Origin: Microcaldota archaeon
GTDB taxonomy: Archaea; Micrarchaeota; Micrarchaeia; Micrarchaeales; Micrarchaeaceae
Assembly: GCA_021812105.1 (NCBI GenBank)
Contig: JAKAOQ010000024.1
Coordinates: 1 to 8,473 of the forward strand
DNA length: 8,473 nucleotides
Direction: 5' to 3'
Position 1 is the first letter of the stretch, and each line of letters opens with the position of its first letter. Positions 6,356 to 8,473 of this stretch are shown here, piece by piece. Both the position numbers and the translations under genes were made by a program. The notes under the pieces were generated by a model. It did not search any database. It saw only the letters and a program-made list of their open reading frames with translations, and was not told where the DNA came from.

Positions 6356-8473
6356 TCAGGAAAGCTCGCCTACGACCGTGGCGCCGCTTGCCGCCTTGTC
6401 CCTGTCCAGCATGTAAACTGCAGCGGAGCTTATCTCCCTCAGGTTTTCGTCGTGCGTTATTATGAACACCTGCTCCACTATCTTTGGCAGCGTGTTCCCC
6501 AGCACCTCTATCAGCTTTGATATCCCCGCCCTGTCGAGGTTGTGCGTAGGTTCGTCAAGAATCAGCCACTTAAGGTTCGGCACTATTACCATAGAGAGCG
6601 CTATCCTCAGCGCGAGCGCCGTTATGCTTCTCTCCCCGCCGCTTGCAACGCTGTCTACTTCCTTCCAACCCTCTTCTCCTTCGCTTAGCGCGTTTATCTC
6701 GAGCTCGTAGTCGTCCCTCTTCGCCGACAGCCTGAGCGACGTATAGTCGCCGTACGGATACAGCTTCGGCCAGAGGCTCTGCATGATGGAGTTGACCGAC
6801 TTTACGAGGTTGCTTCTCAGAAGCGTCTCGGTATCCTTCAGCGAATCCCTGAACTTGTTAAGGTCGCTGACGATCAGTTTCCTGGTTTCTATTCCAGACT
6901 TCATGGACTCGAACCTCGCGATCTCCTTGGTCTTCTCCTCTATCTGCTTATCTATACCAGCGAGATACTTCCTCTCGCCTTCTACCGTAGATTTAAGGTT
7001 GCTTAGGTCAGATATCTTCTTCGCTAGGGAATCCTGTAGGTCGTAGAGCTTTTTCTCGTCAATCTTTATTTCGGATTCTTCCTTCTTGAGCTCTCTAGTC
7101 CTCGCTTCCTCCTTGACCAGCTCATCTTCATAAGTTTTCATCCTGCTTACGTGGTCCAGACTCATCTTCGCCACGTTATAGGCGTTCTTTGACTCCTCGA
7201 GCTCTTTTTCTATGCCCTTTATCTTTGCAGCCAGTGCCTTTCTGTTACCTTCTTCCTTTTCTATCGTTCTTCCGACTTCGTCCAGATCCTTCTCCACGCT
7301 CGCGTATTCCTTTTCGTCCAACTTGTCCATCAGTTTTTCTAGCCTGCCGTACCTTTCGGTTGATTCTTTTAATCCCCTCTCTGTCTCTGTCTTCTCGCTT
7401 TCCAACCTCGCTACGTCCTTCTTCAGCTTATCGACCAGCTCCCTCCTCTCTTCTATAAGCTTCTTCCTCAGCGCATCGTCGAGCTCCCTCCTGCATATCG
7501 GGCACGTACCCATGTGCTTTTCAAGCTCCTTCATCCACTTAGTCTCCTCTTCAAGCCTGCTTCTGCTCCCGGCTGCCGATTCTGTCAGCTCCCTAAGCGC
7601 TTTGGTCTTTTCCACTACATCGCGTTCAAGCTCATCCTTCTTCGATCCAGCGAGTTCCTCGTTTATCTTCGCCTTTTCCAGGGCCCTTTTCTCCAGCACA
7701 GATTTGTCGCTCTCGAGCTTGCCCATCCTCTTCGCTACCTCTCCTTCTTCGCTCCTTAGTTTTGCGTTCTCCTCCGACAGTGTCGCAACCTTGCCCTCCA
7801 ATTCCCCTATCGATCTCTTAACTCCTTCTTCGTCTATTCCCATATTCTTTATCTTCGCTATCTCGCTTCTCAGCGTGTTCGTCCTGCCGGTGAGCGCGCT
7901 TATCTGCTCATCTATCTTTTTCTTCCTGTCGTATTCCTTCTTGTACCCTTCGAGTTCGTTTTTGTCTCTTTCTACAGCCTTCTGCCCTTCGGCAGCTTTC
8001 CCCTCTGCTTCCTTTATTCCAGACTCCAGCTTTCCCCTTTCCTCTGACAGCTTCATAAGCTGTTCCCTGGACGAATCCGCGTCTACGCCCGAAAGCATCT
8101 TCTCTTCGTCTTCTATCGCGTTCCTTACGCTGTTTATCAGGCTCGTAGCGTTCTCTTCCGCTCCGGCGAATCTGTCGAGGTTCAGCATTTCGTCTATCTG
8201 CTTCTTCCTGTCGCCCTTCCTGAGCTCCAGTATGTAATCCAGTCTGTTCTGCTCCGCGTATATGGCCCTGGAAAAAGTGTCGTAGTTAAGGCCGAGTATC
8301 CTCTCTATCTCCTCGTTCACGCGCTCCGGCTGGGACTGCAGATTCTCTCCGTTCTTCTTGAGGAGCGCGCTGCTGCCCCCCCTCCTGTCTACAACTCTTT
8401 TTACCGAGTAATCGTTTCCGCCAACCGAGAACTCGAGCAGCACCTCCCCGCTCTCCATCTCCCTGGGCCTGTT
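6356..8473 (-). CDS. rad50: DNA double-strand break repair ATPase Rad50 (partial, N-terminus beyond right edge)
   Basis: 705 codons are present; the frame stays open to the right edge (NRPRE before an internal Met at 8458), so that Met is not the real start. The missing part, perhaps 60 residues, should carry the Walker A motif. Numbering from the internal Met: Q-loop in YAEQNRLDYIL (Gln70), long Lys/Glu-rich coiled coil (about 100-318), zinc hook CPIC (319-322, bases 7493-7504), returning coil (about 325-550), ABC signature ASGGERS (605-611), Walker B LILDEP (Asp635, Glu636), D-loop Asp642 and the ITHDEN switch His669. All motifs are intact. Rad50 pairs with Mre11 to tether and process DNA ends; zinc bound by two CPIC hooks joins two Rad50 dimers. 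The estimated full length (about 765) is shorter than the 882 of Pyrococcus furiosus Rad50, so the arms are short. Archaeal rad50 normally follows mre11, which would lie just to the right. Confidence 0.97.
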   Translation of the reverse strand, partial: NRPREMESGEVLLEFSVGGNDYSVKRVVDRRGGSSALLKKNGENLQSQPERVNEEIERILGLNYDTFSRAIYAEQNRLDYILELRKGDRKKQIDEMLNLDRFAGAEENATSLINSVRNAIEDEEKMLSGVDADSSREQLMKLSEERGKLESGIKEAEGKAAEGQKAVERDKNELEGYKKEYDRKKKIDEQISALTGRTNTLRSEIAKIKNMGIDEEGVKRSIGELEGKVATLSEENAKLRSEEGEVAKRMGKLESDKSVLEKRALEKAKINEELAGSKKDELERDVVEKTKALRELTESAAGSRSRLEEETKWMKELEKHMGTCPICRRELDDALRKKLIEERRELVDKLKKDVARLESEKTETERGLKESTERYGRLEKLMDKLDEKEYASVEKDLDEVGRTIEKEEGNRKALAAKIKGIEKELEESKNAYNVAKMSLDHVSRMKTYEDELVKEEARTRELKKEESEIKIDEKKLYDLQDSLAKKISDLSNLKSTVEGERKYLAGIDKQIEEKTKEIARFESMKSGIETRKLIVSDLNKFRDSLKDTETLLRSNLVKSVNSIMQSLWPKLYPYGDYTSLRLSAKRDDYELEINALSEGEEGWKEVDSVASGGERSITALALRIALSMVIVPNLKWLILDEPTHNLDRAGISKLIEVLGNTLPKIVEQVFIITHDENLREISSAAVYMLDRDKAASGATVVGELS

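Noticed and set aside
7212..8237. A 341-codon plus-strand open frame, very rich in Ser, Leu and Phe.
   Set aside because: It is the antisense shadow of the Lys/Glu-rich coiled coil of rad50; Lys/Glu codons read backwards give Ser, Leu and Phe. It has no recognisable domain, and the opposite strand has clear Rad50 motifs.
8456..8458. Internal Met of rad50 as the true start.
   Set aside because: The frame stays open to the window edge, and the Walker A motif expected before this point in every Rad50 would be missing, so the gene is cut by the window rather than truncated.

Overview
The window looks like a piece of an archaeal chromosome. The evidence is a Rad50 of archaeal type with a zinc hook, a MinD/ParA-type ATPase, AT-rich TATA-like boxes about 25-30 bases upstream of starts with no clear Shine-Dalgarno site, and two very large, sequon-rich secreted proteins built from domains that are typical of archaeal surface proteins. 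The mix of surface domains (an 'ENGLP...WSATY' repeat, a PGF-pre-PGF-like domain, an InlB-like beta repeat, a DUF2341-like domain and a Cys...AINFG domain) suggests a DPANN/Micrarchaeota-like or Thermoplasmata-associated archaeon. That placement is inference from domain style and was not tested by any search.

All four genes lie on the minus strand, so transcription runs from the right edge to the left. From right to left they are: (1) rad50, whose N-terminal head with the Walker A motif lies beyond the right edge (6356-8473); (2) a 67-base gap with a TATA-like box; (3) a 692-residue single-pass surface protein with a signal peptide, beta-sandwich ectodomains, one C-terminal transmembrane helix and a 32-residue basic cytoplasmic tail (4210-6288); (4) a 261-residue MinD-like ATPase whose ATG overlaps the stop of the previous gene (3428-4213); (5) a 35-base gap; (6) a giant secreted mosaic protein, of which 1130 residues are present and which runs off the left edge without a stop (1-3392). 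The last frame has no stop codon anywhere in the window; I translated it in full by hand.

The most interesting unit is genes 3, 4 and 6. A membrane-anchored surface protein is translationally coupled to a MinD-like ATPase that itself ends in a Trp/Leu/Val/Phe plus poly-Arg helix resembling a membrane-targeting sequence. A very large secreted adhesin- or sheath-like protein follows directly. A reasonable hypothesis is a spatial-positioning module: the ATPase would place or cluster the surface protein, and possibly the giant protein, on the cell envelope. Rad50 is a DNA-repair gene, probably in a separate transcription unit, and its usual partner mre11 would be expected just beyond the right edge. 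No RNA genes, CRISPR arrays, insertion sequences or non-coding stretch over 300 bases were seen.
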